A DNA stretch of 64,000 nt from Herbaspirillum rhizosphaerae (GTDB lineage: Bacteria > Pseudomonadota > Gammaproteobacteria > Burkholderiales > Burkholderiaceae_D), in assembly GCF_001189965.1 (NCBI RefSeq), contig NZ_LFLU01000003.1:332616-396615 (forward strand). Reading direction: 5' to 3'. Below, piece after piece: positions 27,919-38,209 of this stretch (positions are counted from its first letter, which is position 1; every line of letters starts with the position of its first letter). A program made the position numbers and the translations under genes. Under the pieces are notes generated by a model. The model did no database searches, was not told the DNA's origin, and saw only the letters and a program-made list of their open reading frames with translations.

Positions 27919-28739
27919 TGCGCCTGTTCGCAACCTCATTCGGCCGTGCGCTGCTGTCGCAGCTGCACATCAGGATGCTGCTGCTGACGGTGCTTCCCTT
28001 TGCGCTGTCGATCCTGATCTGGGGCGTCGCCTTGTGGTGGGGGCTGCAGCCGATGATCGACTGGCTGCAAGACTACTTCGTCGGGCATAACGGCTTCGGC
28101 GTGGCGGGCTCGATACTCAACTGGTTCAACATGGGCGCGCTGAAAACGGTGATCGTCCCCTTGATCGCCATGTGGGCCTTGCTGCCGTTGATGATACTGA
28201 CGGCCCTGGTGTTTGTCGGATTGTGGGCGGTGCCGGCGATCGCGCGCCATGTCGGCAGCCGCCACTATCCGCATCTTGAACAGCGTCACGGCGGCTCCTG
28301 GTGGGGCAGCATCTGGACCTCGCTCTGGTGTTTCGCCGTCTTCGTCTTTGCGTGGATCATCACGCTGCCGGTCGCCATTTTTCCGCCGCTGGCCTTCGTG
28401 ATTCATCCGGTGTTGTGGGGCTGGCTGACCTATCGCGTGATGGCCTACGACACGCTGGCCGACTATGCGACACCGGCCGAGCGGCGCGCGATCCTGCACG
28501 AACATCGCTGGCCTTTGCTGCTGGTGGGCGCGATCGCCGGCACCATGGGCGCGGCGCCGACCTTGCTATGGCTGGGCGGGGCGCTGTCGGTGATCTTTTT
28601 CCCCATCCTGGCCGCCGGTGCGATCTGGCTGTATGTGCTGGTGTTCGTCTTCACCGGCTTGTGGTTTCAATACTATTGCCTGGAAGCCCTGGGCAAACTG
28701 CGCGCCGATCATCCTGCGGCGCCTGAAACCCAAAACTAG
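27918..28739 (+). CDS. EI24-domain (CysZ-like) membrane protein
   Basis: A 273-aa inner-membrane protein with about six hydrophobic segments (around 17-45, 75-105, 140-170, 205-255). VHPVLWGWLTYRVMAYDTLADYATPAERRAI-type sequence near residue 160-190 is characteristic of the EI24/DUF540 family that includes the sulfate permease CysZ. The ATG overlaps the desaturase stop. A transport role is possible, but no ligand is evident. Confidence 0.8.
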   Translation: MRLFATSFGRALLSQLHIRMLLLTVLPFALSILIWGVALWWGLQPMIDWLQDYFVGHNGFGVAGSILNWFNMGALKTVIVPLIAMWALLPLMILTALVFVGLWAVPAIARHVGSRHYPHLEQRHGGSWWGSIWTSLWCFAVFVFAWIITLPVAIFPPLAFVIHPVLWGWLTYRVMAYDTLADYATPAERRAILHEHRWPLLLVGAIAGTMGAAPTLLWLGGALSVIFFPILAAGAIWLYVLVFVFTGLWFQYYCLEALGKLRADHPAAPETQN

Positions 28740-28811
28740 CGATCAGCCAGCCTGATTTTTCGGATCAGGGCATAATTCCGGGTTACCACCTGCAGGAGTG
28801 AACGGATACAT

Positions 28812-29621
28812 ATGGCTATCGGACTCATCATCATCGGCGACGAAATCCTGTCCGGAAAACGCGTCGACAAGCATTTCCCCAAAGTACTTGAACTGCTTAC
28901 CGCACGCGGCCTGCAACTGGCCTGGGTGGAATATGTCGGCGACGACACGGAGCGCATCACCGCGACATTGAAGAGAACCTTCGCCAGCGAAGACATCGTC
29001 TTTTGCACCGGCGGCATCGGCGCCACGCCGGACGACCATACGCGTCAATGCGCCGCTGCCGCCCTGGGCGTCGCGCTCGAACTGCATCCGGACGCCAAGG
29101 TGAAAATCCAGGAGCGCATCGCCGAGACCGCGCGCGAAGCGGGCATCACCCCGAACTACGAAGCGCCGGAAAACCTGCATCGCCTCAAGATGGGCGAGTT
29201 TCCGGTCGGTTCCTCGATCATTCCGAATCCTTATAACAAGATTCCCGGCTTCTTCGTGCCCAATGCCAGCGGCGAGGGCGCGCATTACTTCGCGCCGGGC
29301 TTCCCGGTCATGGCCTGGCCGATGTTCGAATGGGTGCTCGATACGCGTTATGAACATCTGTTCCATCGCTTGGCCTGGGCGGAGAAATCCGTTCTGGTCT
29401 ACGAAATGCCGGAATCGACCGTTACGCCGCTGATGGAAGCCATCGAAGCCGAATACCCGCTGGTGAAAGTGTTCAGCTTGCCGCACGTCGGCGACGAACA
29501 GACGCGTCGCCACATCGATCTGGGCGTCAAGGGCGAGCCGTCGCAGGTGGAAGATGCGTTTCGCAAGATGGAAGAGGGACTGCGCAAACTGAACGCCGAC
29601 TATCAGCCGAACAGCAAATAA
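28812..29621 (+). CDS. MoCF_biosynth (CinA N-terminal-like) domain protein
   Basis: A 269-aa cytosolic protein. IGLIIIGDEILSGKRVDKHF and IVFCTGGIGATPDDHTRQCAA are the molybdopterin-binding fold motifs of the CinA N-terminal domain. It lacks the C-terminal CinA nicotinamide-nucleotide deamidase domain. Stand-alone relatives are annotated as competence/damage-inducible proteins; the actual reaction is uncertain. It lies 72 bp after the EI24 gene. Confidence 0.82.
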   Translation: MAIGLIIIGDEILSGKRVDKHFPKVLELLTARGLQLAWVEYVGDDTERITATLKRTFASEDIVFCTGGIGATPDDHTRQCAAAALGVALELHPDAKVKIQERIAETAREAGITPNYEAPENLHRLKMGEFPVGSSIIPNPYNKIPGFFVPNASGEGAHYFAPGFPVMAWPMFEWVLDTRYEHLFHRLAWAEKSVLVYEMPESTVTPLMEAIEAEYPLVKVFSLPHVGDEQTRRHIDLGVKGEPSQVEDAFRKMEEGLRKLNADYQPNSK

Positions 29622-29935
29622 AAAGATGGTGCAATGGAAGCCGGGCAGAAGCGTGCGCCGGACAGGGGAGGGGCAAAAAAATGCCCCGGCTCACCGAGGC
29701 ATCAGAAACGGTATCTTAGGAGGAAAATCAGATACCGAGGAGACAAAGATTGCTCTGAGGCGCTACGGATAAAACGGGGTTTCGCCTCTTTGCTGAATTC
29801 GTGTCTTGCACAAGCGTCGTTGCGTGAAACCTTAAGAATCTTGCAGCGTTACAACTGTGTCAACGTGATGAAGCATTCGGGCAGAACAGTCATCATATCC
29901 AATTATGTCTGCCCGGGTGAGGCTTGTTGCTCAAA
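29622..29935. other. Intergenic region with two hairpins
   Basis: A 314-bp gap between converging genes. GGGGCA-N6-TGCCCC (29670-29687) and CGGTATCT / AGATACCG (29709-29737) could end transcription of the CinA-like gene. I see no convincing gene; 29740-29930 holds no clear feature. Confidence 0.5.
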
Positions 29936-30502
29936 TTATTTTTTCGAGCCGCGGCCTGTTGCTTTTACGGTCGCTTGCGACAACTGGTCAACCGCTGTCG
30001 TCACGTTGGCTTCCATTGCTTCCGCAGCCTGCTTGGCGCTCTTGGTGAGCTGCTCGTAGCCCGCATTGAAATTGCCGATCGTTGTCTTGACGAAAGAGAG
30101 CGCGCCTTCCGAACCGGCCGGCGCATTCTTCGCGGCTTCGTCGATCATCGAAATCACCTTGCGGTTGACTTCGGCAAGCTGGGATTCGGCAGTCTTGGTC
30201 AGTTCAGCCTGCGTGCTGGAGAAGATGCCGGCGACATGGCGGCCGTAAGCGATGCCTTTTTCCACGCTGGGCTGGGCTTGCGCGCTCGACAGCGAGAAAA
30301 ATTCCTGGGCATCCTTGGCAGTCAGCAGCTTCTGGACTGCTTCGTGCGTTTCTTCCAGGGAAGACTTGGTTGCCTTCAAATTCAGATCCACCAGCTTTTC
30401 GACGCCCTCGAAAGTCTTGTTTGCGAACTGGCTGAACAGTGCGACTTGAGCTTCGAAGTTCGCTTTGGTAGCGGCGGAAAATTGGTCGGTGAGAGTCGTC
30501 AT
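29936..30502 (-). CDS. phaP: Phasin (PHA granule-associated protein)
   Basis: A 188-aa amphipathic helical protein. 'ATKANFEAQVALFSQFANKTFEGVEKLVDLNLKATKSSLEE' is the standard phasin_2 opening, and the C-terminus ends in Lys/Gly. It coats PHB granules and controls their size and number. A TTGTGC-N3-GCACAA dyad lies about 80 bp upstream, the position expected for PhaR repression. Confidence 0.92.
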   Translation of the reverse strand: MTTLTDQFSAATKANFEAQVALFSQFANKTFEGVEKLVDLNLKATKSSLEETHEAVQKLLTAKDAQEFFSLSSAQAQPSVEKGIAYGRHVAGIFSSTQAELTKTAESQLAEVNRKVISMIDEAAKNAPAGSEGALSFVKTTIGNFNAGYEQLTKSAKQAAEAMEANVTTAVDQLSQATVKATGRGSKK

Positions 30503-30581
30503 ATTCGTGGTCCTTTGGTCTGATTAAAAAAAGAGAATGAAGGGTTCAGGGAACATGCACGCGTATTGTTGGAAACTGAAT

Positions 30582-30596
30582 TTGTGCGGTGCACAA
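30582..30596. promoter_or_regulatory. TTGTGC-N3-GCACAA dyad upstream of the phasin gene
   Basis: A 15-bp dyad with perfect 6-bp arms (TTGTGC/GCACAA). Its TGC-N3-GCA core is shared with the site upstream of phaZ (16723-16733). Candidate PhaR operator; the promoter itself is in the AT-rich 30505-30580 segment. Confidence 0.45.
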
Positions 30597-30726
30597 TTCA
30601 GATTCTAGGTGAAAATACTTACAAGTCAATATTTTTTGTCGCCGATTTTTAAAAAGATTGTGCGCTGTTTTTTTAAGCCAACGCACATACTTCCGCGTCG
30701 GTTTTTTAAAGGGAAAGAAGACTGTT

Positions 30727-31629
30727 TTGAGAGCGTTTTACAGCGACCATTTTGTATTGCCGTTACCGGCCGGGCATCGCTTCCCGATGGTGAAATACCG
30801 CATGATTCGTGAGGGCGCGGCCGCTGCGGTGCCTGATCTGGAGTTCCTCGAAGCGGTCGCCGCCAGCGACGGCATGCTCGCACTTGCTCATCATCCGAAG
30901 TATGTTGAATTGGTGTCGACTGGTCAGTTGTCCGATCACGCGCAAAAAGAAATCGGCTTTCCCTGGTCGCCCGAAATGGTCGAACGTTCGCGCCGGTCGG
31001 CGGGCGCAACCATCGCCGCATGTCGCAGTGCAATGGAGCAGGGCGTCGCCGTCAATCTGGCCGGCGGCACGCATCACGCCTATGCCGATCATGGCGCCGG
31101 GTTCTGTGTGTTCAACGATGCCGCAGTCGCTTCCCGCCTGATGCAGGCCGAGCGCCGCGTATCCCGCGTAGCGGTTGTCGATCTCGATGTGCATCAAGGC
31201 AATGGCACTGCATCGATACTCGCCAACGACGATTCCGTTTTCACTTTGTCCCTGCATGGCGAGCGCAACTATCCCTTTGAGAAGGAGCGTAGCGATCTCG
31301 ACGTTGCCTTGCCGGATGGCGTGGGCGATGTGGAATATCTATCGGCATTGCAAGACGCATTGGCGCAATTGATGCAGCGTTTCGATCCGCAATTGATCAT
31401 CTATCTGGCCGGCGCCGACCCGCATGAAGGCGATCGGCTCGGCCGCATGAAGCTGAGCCTGGCCGGCCTCGCCGAGCGCGACAAGCTGGTGTTCGAACTG
31501 GGGCGTCAGCAAAAAATTCCGATCGCGGTTACGATGGCGGGCGGCTACGGAAAAAACATCGAAGACACCGTCGCCGTCCACATACAAACAATTACGCTTG
31601 CCAGTCGATACGCTGCCGACTGGCGCTGA
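30727..31629 (+). CDS. Histone-deacetylase-like amidohydrolase
   Basis: A 300-aa arginase/deacetylase-fold enzyme. The N-terminus RAFYSDHFVLPLPAGHRFPM matches the family start, so TTG 30727 (after GGGAAAGAAG) is preferred over an upstream in-frame extension. Zn and catalytic residues are visible in GGTHHAYADHGAGFCVFND and VVDLDVHQGNGTA. It is a class of bacterial HDAC-like proteins (acetoin utilisation, acetylpolyamine amidohydrolase or Lys deacetylase); the substrate is unknown. Confidence 0.85.
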   Translation: MRAFYSDHFVLPLPAGHRFPMVKYRMIREGAAAAVPDLEFLEAVAASDGMLALAHHPKYVELVSTGQLSDHAQKEIGFPWSPEMVERSRRSAGATIAACRSAMEQGVAVNLAGGTHHAYADHGAGFCVFNDAAVASRLMQAERRVSRVAVVDLDVHQGNGTASILANDDSVFTLSLHGERNYPFEKERSDLDVALPDGVGDVEYLSALQDALAQLMQRFDPQLIIYLAGADPHEGDRLGRMKLSLAGLAERDKLVFELGRQQKIPIAVTMAGGYGKNIEDTVAVHIQTITLASRYAADWR

Positions 31630-31710
31630 TCGCGCTGTGCCGGCCTCACGACCTGAGGTCCGCCGTCCGGCGCGTTCCGGCGGAGACAAAGGCAGTCGTT
31701 TTGGATAATC

Positions 31711-32661
31711 ATGATTCGCGTCACCACCCGTAGTCAATCCGGTCCTCAGTCCGATCCCCAGTCAGACCCACAGCAGGACAAGCGCTCCTGGCATCCCCAG
31801 TTGCTCAATCTCGTGCCGCTGGCATTCGTGCTGATCTGGAGCACCGGCTTCATCGTCGCCAAGTTCGGTTTGCCTTATGCGCCGCCGCTGACTTTCCTGA
31901 TCCTGCGCTTTACCGGGGTGCTGCTGTTTTTGCTGCCGCTGGTGTGGGTGCTGCGCGCGCCATGGCCGCGCGGCAAGCAAGCCGTGCACATCGCCATCGC
32001 CGGCATGCTCTTGCATGCTGCCTATCTGGGCGGTGTCTGGACGGCGATCAAACTGGGCATGCCCGCCGGGCTGAGCGCGCTGATCGTGGGTTTGCAACCG
32101 GTGCTGACCGCCTTCGCCGCGCCGTTCGTCGGCGAGCAAGTCAAAAGGCGGCAATGGCTGGGATTGGGGCTGGGCTTGTGCGGCGTGGGGCTGGTCGTCG
32201 CCAACAAGATTTCACTGATCGGCTTGTCATGGACGGCGATCTGGCTATGCGTGATGGCGCTGGTGAGCATCACCATCGGTACGCTGTATCAAAAGCGGTT
32301 TTGCGCCCACTTCGATCTGCGCACCGGCACCATCATTCAATTCATCGCTTCTGCGCTGGTGCTGCTGCCGTTCGCGATTTTCGCCGAGGATTTCAGTCTC
32401 GATCTGCATACGGTCACGTGGACGTCGCATTTTATCGGCGCCATGCTGTGGTCCATCCTGGCCTTGTCGATCGGCGCGATTTTCCTCTTGTTCGCCTTGA
32501 TCCGCCGCAGCGCGGCAACGCAAGTCACCAGTCTGCTTTACCTGACGCCGCCGACCACGGCGGTGATGGCCTGGCTGATGTTCGGCGAGGCGTTCAGCAT
32601 GGTCGGTATTGCCGGCATGGTGATCGCCGTGATCGGCGTCGCCTTCGTCGTCAGGAAATAA
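31711..32661 (+). CDS. EamA-family (DMT) transporter
   Basis: A 316-aa inner-membrane protein with ten predicted helices in two EamA repeats (LVPLAFVLIWSTGFIVAKFG starts the first). An unusual hydrophilic N-terminal tail contains QSD/QSGP repeats (residues 8-22). Such transporters export metabolites or amino acids; the substrate is unknown. It converges with an HTH regulator, with a gap of only 12 bp. Confidence 0.87.
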   Translation: MIRVTTRSQSGPQSDPQSDPQQDKRSWHPQLLNLVPLAFVLIWSTGFIVAKFGLPYAPPLTFLILRFTGVLLFLLPLVWVLRAPWPRGKQAVHIAIAGMLLHAAYLGGVWTAIKLGMPAGLSALIVGLQPVLTAFAAPFVGEQVKRRQWLGLGLGLCGVGLVVANKISLIGLSWTAIWLCVMALVSITIGTLYQKRFCAHFDLRTGTIIQFIASALVLLPFAIFAEDFSLDLHTVTWTSHFIGAMLWSILALSIGAIFLLFALIRRSAATQVTSLLYLTPPTTAVMAWLMFGEAFSMVGIAGMVIAVIGVAFVVRK

Positions 32662-32673
32662 AGCGAACCAAAA

Positions 32674-33468
32674 TCAGGCCGGCATCAGCGTAATCAGCTT
32701 GAGGTCCGGCCGGTTCGCCACACGAAAATTCACTTGCTGATATGTCAGGGTTCCGCGCACCGGATGCCGGAACAGGCGCTCGCCGCCTTCGCGTTCCACT
32801 ACGTCCTGCAGACTCCACGCGCGTTTGAACAGACTGCTGCGTGAAGACAGCTCTTCGACCATCTGCTTGATCTGCGGATCGTCCAGATATTGTCCGCAAT
32901 CGGCGCGGAATTCGCCAACCAGGCGGCGTGCGCGTTGTTCCCAATCCGTGATCAATTCTTGCGACGCCGTTGTGCAAAAGGTGAAGTAGAGCAGGTTGCT
33001 GCTTTCGCTTTTCGGACTCAGCCAGCCGGCGAATAAATTCTTTGCGGGAACGTTGCAGGCCAGCGCATTCCAATAGCGATCCAGCACATAAGCCGGCTGG
33101 CGGAAATTGCGCACCACGTCCAGGATTTCCGGCGCCACGATTTCGGCGTGGTCGTCCTGATGCACGGGATCTTTCTTTTCCGCCAACTCAAACAGATAAG
33201 CGCGCTTGGCGCGCGGCAGGTGCAAGGCGTCGGCGATGCGCGACAAGGCTTGCGGCGAGATGGAGTCGGTGCGTCCTTGTTCTATCCAGGTGTACCAGGT
33301 CACGCTGATGCCGCAGAGCTGGGCCACTTCTTCGCGGCGCAGGCCCGGCGTGCGGCGGCGCGTGCCGTGCGACAGATGGCTGAGGCCGGCCAGCGCCGGC
33401 GAGGTTTGTTCTCGTTGCGATTTGATGAATTCGCCGAGTGCCTTGCGTTTGATGTCTTCGTTTTGCAT
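32674..33468 (-). CDS. XRE-type HTH regulator with MmyB-like ligand domain
   Basis: A 264-aa regulator. The N-terminal Cro/CI HTH spans ~33-85 (LRREEVAQLCGISVTWYTWIEQGR) and the rest matches the MmyB-like sensor domain (FFNLxFADPRARxL-like region replaced by NLLYFTFCTTASQELITDWE). ATG 33468 starts MQNEDIKRKALGEFIKSQR, the usual family start. It is divergent from a SAM methyltransferase gene with 163 bp between them, so it likely regulates that gene. Confidence 0.85.
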   Translation of the reverse strand: MQNEDIKRKALGEFIKSQREQTSPALAGLSHLSHGTRRRTPGLRREEVAQLCGISVTWYTWIEQGRTDSISPQALSRIADALHLPRAKRAYLFELAEKKDPVHQDDHAEIVAPEILDVVRNFRQPAYVLDRYWNALACNVPAKNLFAGWLSPKSESSNLLYFTFCTTASQELITDWEQRARRLVGEFRADCGQYLDDPQIKQMVEELSSRSSLFKRAWSLQDVVEREGGERLFRHPVRGTLTYQQVNFRVANRPDLKLITLMPA

Positions 33469-33631
33469 GGTGGACGGGCAGGGCGGCACGCGCCTCAGGG
33501 TAGTAGTCGGTGGGGTGAAACTATTGGTTTTGATAATAGTATAAACACTGAACTTGTACCAGAATAGAAGATCGCTAGACTAGCACTTCCCAGCCGTTTT
33601 TATTAACTCTCTTCCCCATCAGGAGCCAGGA

Positions 33632-34393
33632 ATGCGTAGCCATAATCAAGTGATCTCAGAACAATTCGGTACCACCGCAGCGTCGTATCTGACCAGTGCC
33701 GTACATGCCCAGGGCGCAGATCTGCAAGACCTCGCGGCCTACGCTGCAGCCTATCCGCAAGCGCGCGTGCTGGATCTGGGTTGCGGCGGCGGCCATGCCA
33801 GCTTTGCCGTGGCGCCGTTTGCTGCGCAAGTGCTTGCCTATGATTTGTCGGCGCAAATGCTGGAAGTCGTACGCATTGCCGCAGAAGACCGCAAGTTGCC
33901 GAACATCGAGATCCGCCAGGGCAGCGCCGACAGCCTGCCGTTTGACGATGCAAGCTTCGATGTCGTCTGTACCCGTTTCAGCGCGCACCACTGGCGCAAT
34001 CTGCCGCAAGCCTTGAAGGAAGCGGCGCGGGTATTGAAGCCGGGCGGTCGTTTCATCGTCATCGATACTGCCGCACCGGCAGATGTGCTGGCCGACACCT
34101 ACATGCAGGCGATCGAATTGCTGCGCGACACCTCGCATGTCCGCAATGTCAGCATGTCGTCCTGGAAGAAGCTGATCGCACAGACCGGCTTGCAGGTGGA
34201 GTTTTCCAAGAGCTGGAAGCTGACGCTGGAGTTTTCTTCGTGGGTGGCGCGCATGCGCACGTCGCGCGAGCACATCACCGCGATTCAGTCGCTGTGGCGC
34301 GCGGCGCCTGCCGAGGTGCGGGATTACTTCAACGTCGGCGACGATTATTCTTTCGACATCGACACCGTACTGGTCGAAGCGATCAAGAAATAA
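33632..34393 (+). CDS. Class I SAM-dependent methyltransferase (Methyltransf_11)
   Basis: A 253-aa methyltransferase. VLDLGCGGGHASFAVA (about 46-61) is the SAM-binding motif I, QGSADSLPFDDASFDVVC motif II/III, and RVLKPGGRFIVIDTAAP the post motif. It resembles UbiE/BioC-like small-molecule enzymes; the substrate is unknown. Divergent from an MmyB-type regulator. Confidence 0.87.
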   Translation: MRSHNQVISEQFGTTAASYLTSAVHAQGADLQDLAAYAAAYPQARVLDLGCGGGHASFAVAPFAAQVLAYDLSAQMLEVVRIAAEDRKLPNIEIRQGSADSLPFDDASFDVVCTRFSAHHWRNLPQALKEAARVLKPGGRFIVIDTAAPADVLADTYMQAIELLRDTSHVRNVSMSSWKKLIAQTGLQVEFSKSWKLTLEFSSWVARMRTSREHITAIQSLWRAAPAEVRDYFNVGDDYSFDIDTVLVEAIKK

Positions 34394-34508
34394 GGTCTGG
34401 TAAATAATATAAATCACGACCTAAATCCATCCCAATAATATATTGGACCAAGGATGAGGCGGCGCTTAAGCTGGCGGCATTGTTTCTCACGCTAGTCGTC
34501 GCCAGCCC

Positions 34509-35441
34509 ATGAAAGCTTCGCGCTCATCCAGCTCATCCACCTTCCTCGCCGTTCTGGCGCTCGCTGCCGCAGCGCTGTTCTGGGCCGGGAACATGCTGGT
34601 CGGCAAAGCGCTCAATCAGCAAGTCGCCCCCATGGCGCTGGCATTCTGGCGCTGGGTCCTGATCCTCCTCATCCTGGCGCCGTTCGTGCTGCGCGACGTG
34701 GTGCGGCACCGGCAGGAAATCCGCGCCGCATTGCCCTTGCTGACGCTGTTGGCGCTGCTCGGCACCGGCTTGTACAACGCGCTCATTTTCGGCGCCTTGC
34801 ACTTCACCAGCGCCACCAACGCCGCCTTGCTCAACTCATCGATTCCCGTCTGGACCTTGCTGCTGTCGGCGCTGCTGCATCGACATCGTCCTGGCCGCAT
34901 GGAGCTGGCCGGCGTGATCGTGTCGCTGTACGGCGTGGCGATGATCATCAGCCACGGTTCGTTCGCCGGCCTGGCAAGCTTTCAGCTCAATCGCGGCGAC
35001 GGCTGGATGCTGGTGGCCATGGTGATGTGGAGCCTGTATCTGCTGCTGTTGCCGCGGCGCCCGCGCGCCTTGCCGAGCTTCGCTTACCTGTGGGTGACGG
35101 GGGCGATCGGATTGATTGCACTGACTTTTGCAATGCTCGTCAACGGAGGCGGGCAGGCGTTCGTTATACCGCTCAGCCAAAGCAGTTTGGCCGGTGTTTT
35201 TTATCTGGCGGTGTTTCCCAGCATCCTGGCGACGCTGGTATGCAATTACGGCATAGACCGTATCGGTGCCGTCAGAGCATCTCAATGCGTTCATCTGGTG
35301 CCGGTATTTGCGTCTGTTATCGCGATGGCCTGCCTCGGAGAGACGTTACACTGGTATCATGCTTTGGGTTTTATTTTTGTACTGGCGGGTCTGGTTATAG
35401 CAAATTACAGGGGTATCGCGACACAGAAAAAAGTCGCGTAG
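34509..35441 (+). CDS. EamA-family (DMT) transporter, second
   Basis: A 310-aa ten-helix membrane protein. FLAVLALAAAALFWAGNMLVGKAL begins the first EamA repeat, and GVFYLAVFPSILATLVCNYGIDRIGA lies in the second. It is only distantly like the transporter at 31711. Monocistronic; its 3' end becomes AT-richer than the rest. Confidence 0.87.
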   Translation: MKASRSSSSSTFLAVLALAAAALFWAGNMLVGKALNQQVAPMALAFWRWVLILLILAPFVLRDVVRHRQEIRAALPLLTLLALLGTGLYNALIFGALHFTSATNAALLNSSIPVWTLLLSALLHRHRPGRMELAGVIVSLYGVAMIISHGSFAGLASFQLNRGDGWMLVAMVMWSLYLLLLPRRPRALPSFAYLWVTGAIGLIALTFAMLVNGGGQAFVIPLSQSSLAGVFYLAVFPSILATLVCNYGIDRIGAVRASQCVHLVPVFASVIAMACLGETLHWYHALGFIFVLAGLVIANYRGIATQKKVA

Positions 35442-35585
35442 GTTTCCAAAAAGTAAAATAAAGCGCATTTCTGAAGAAAGTTGTTTAAATAGTTGCGCTA
35501 ACTACCTAATTATCTTGCGATTTTTCCTTGATTTGCTACACTGCCAACAGTTTCTTGTATGTATCAATCAGGGGGAGGTTCACCA

Positions 35586-36704
<1,119 letters not shown>

Positions 36705-36733
36705 TTCAGATCAACTCGGCAACGTCCGATGAA

Positions 36734-36766
36734 TAAAAAAAGGCGAACCGGGGTTCGCCTTTTTTA
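36734..36766 (+). terminator. Rho-independent terminator
   Basis: Stem AGGCGAACC / GGTTCGCCT with flanking A7 and T6 runs, 30 bp past the pbpG stop and 29 bp before the IclR stop on the other strand, so it serves both. Confidence 0.92.
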
Positions 36767-36794
36767 TTGCCCGGGTCCGGGACAAGCCGCGTGA

Positions 36795-37589
36795 TTAAGT
36801 TGCGCCGTCCTGCTGGCTCACGAAGCCCAATGCCGATGAGATCTGCGCGGCAGTCGTGATCAGGTCTTCCACCCAATCTTCCTGCAGTCGGTCGGCCGGC
36901 GCCGAGATCGACAAGCCCGCCACCAGCTTGCCGGAGTCGTCGCGGATGCCCGCCGCCATGCAGCGCACACCCAGTTCCAGCTCTTCATTGTCGCGTGCGT
37001 AGCCGAGTGCGCGCACCATGCTCAGTTCACGTTCCAGTTTGCTGAGATCGGTGATCGAATTCTTGTTGTGTCCTGCGAGTCCGGTGCGCGTCGCGTAAGC
37101 GCGCACGGCCTTGGGATCGTCAATCGACAGGAACAGCTTGCCGGTCGAGGTCAGATGCAAGGGCGCGCGGCCGCCGATGGCGCGCACCACCTGCATGCCG
37201 GAGCGCTCGGAGAAGGAGCGATCGATGTACACGATCTCATCGCTCTGGCGGACCGACAAATTGATCGTTTGATGCGTCTTGCGATGCAGGGCGCGCATGA
37301 AGTCAAGCGCGGCTTCACGTACGCTGAGGCGGCTCTTGACGATGTTGCCCAGCTCCAGCAAACGCATGCCGAGGCGATACGTGCCAGGCTCGGAACGGTC
37401 GACGAAACGCTTCACCACCAGATCGTTAAGGATGCGGTGGGCGGTCGACGGATGGAGTTTGGTCGCAGCCGATAATTCCTTCAGGCTGACCGGATCCGGA
37501 TACATTGCCAGAGCGTCCAGCAGAGACACCATGCGCTCAATGACCTGAATCGATATCGCGCCTGTCTCGTCTTGGGCTTCTTTTTTCAT
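36795..37589 (-). CDS. IclR-family transcriptional regulator
   Basis: A 264-aa regulator. The N-terminal winged HTH (LKELSAATKLHPSTAHRILNDLV) lies at about 34-56. The C-terminal IclR effector domain includes LSVRQSDEIVYIDR and a GxRCMAAGIRDDSGKLVAGLSIS pocket. The effector and regulon are unknown; no catabolic genes are adjacent. Upstream, CCACATTGTGAA (37625-37636) next to a TATAAA is a possible autoregulatory site. Confidence 0.88.
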   Translation of the reverse strand: MKKEAQDETGAISIQVIERMVSLLDALAMYPDPVSLKELSAATKLHPSTAHRILNDLVVKRFVDRSEPGTYRLGMRLLELGNIVKSRLSVREAALDFMRALHRKTHQTINLSVRQSDEIVYIDRSFSERSGMQVVRAIGGRAPLHLTSTGKLFLSIDDPKAVRAYATRTGLAGHNKNSITDLSKLERELSMVRALGYARDNEELELGVRCMAAGIRDDSGKLVAGLSISAPADRLQEDWVEDLITTAAQISSALGFVSQQDGAT

Positions 37590-38209
37590 ATCGGTGTTTG
37601 ATGCATTGCAATAGGTTCTTTATACCACATTGTGAAACACCGCAGAAGGCGATGCGCTAAGAGGAGGCGTTTTCAGGTGTTTCCAGTAGTTTTACCAGCG
37701 TCAAAATGAAACGGCTTTTCGATATACACCAGCGACCGTTGTCACGGTGGGGCGTTCTTATCGTTTGCGTGGATTCAGTGATTGATGGTTGCTGACTTAT
37801 CTGACGGAGAGTTGCTATCGGCATCATCAACGTGTTGCAAGAACATTAATTGCTATCAGGCATATGTTGAGAAATGGATTAAGCGAAGAGGATCTTTTTT
37901 AATATTTAAATGCGAGTAAGGTGATGAAAACTCTACGCTGACACTACGAGAGTTATCGTTTTTCGGTGTGTTTTAAGCTATCAACATACTAATTAGTATA
38001 TTGTTTTTATTGATATAAATGCATTTATCTCTTTCCTATTTCAATTTGTTATCGATAAATAATAAATAAATGATAATAAAAATAATGCGAGCTGTTGTAT
38101 TTTCAATGTTTCTTCACAAAAACTAACATTCCCATAAATCAAGAATGTGATCTGCGGATAAAATCCCGCCCGGCAACAAATTTAAAGAACCAATAAGAAT
38201 TTCCGGGGT
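37590..38209. other. 620-bp AT-rich gap before the two-partner secretion locus
   Basis: No credible gene. From ~37840 on the DNA is markedly AT-rich (runs such as AATAATAAATAAATGATAAT near 38058), in strong contrast to the flanking genes. A weak hairpin AACTCT/AGAGTT followed by ATCGTTTTT lies at 37929-37963. This probably contains the tpsB-tpsA promoter and may be bound by H-NS-like silencers. It marks the left edge of the accessory region. Confidence 0.55.
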
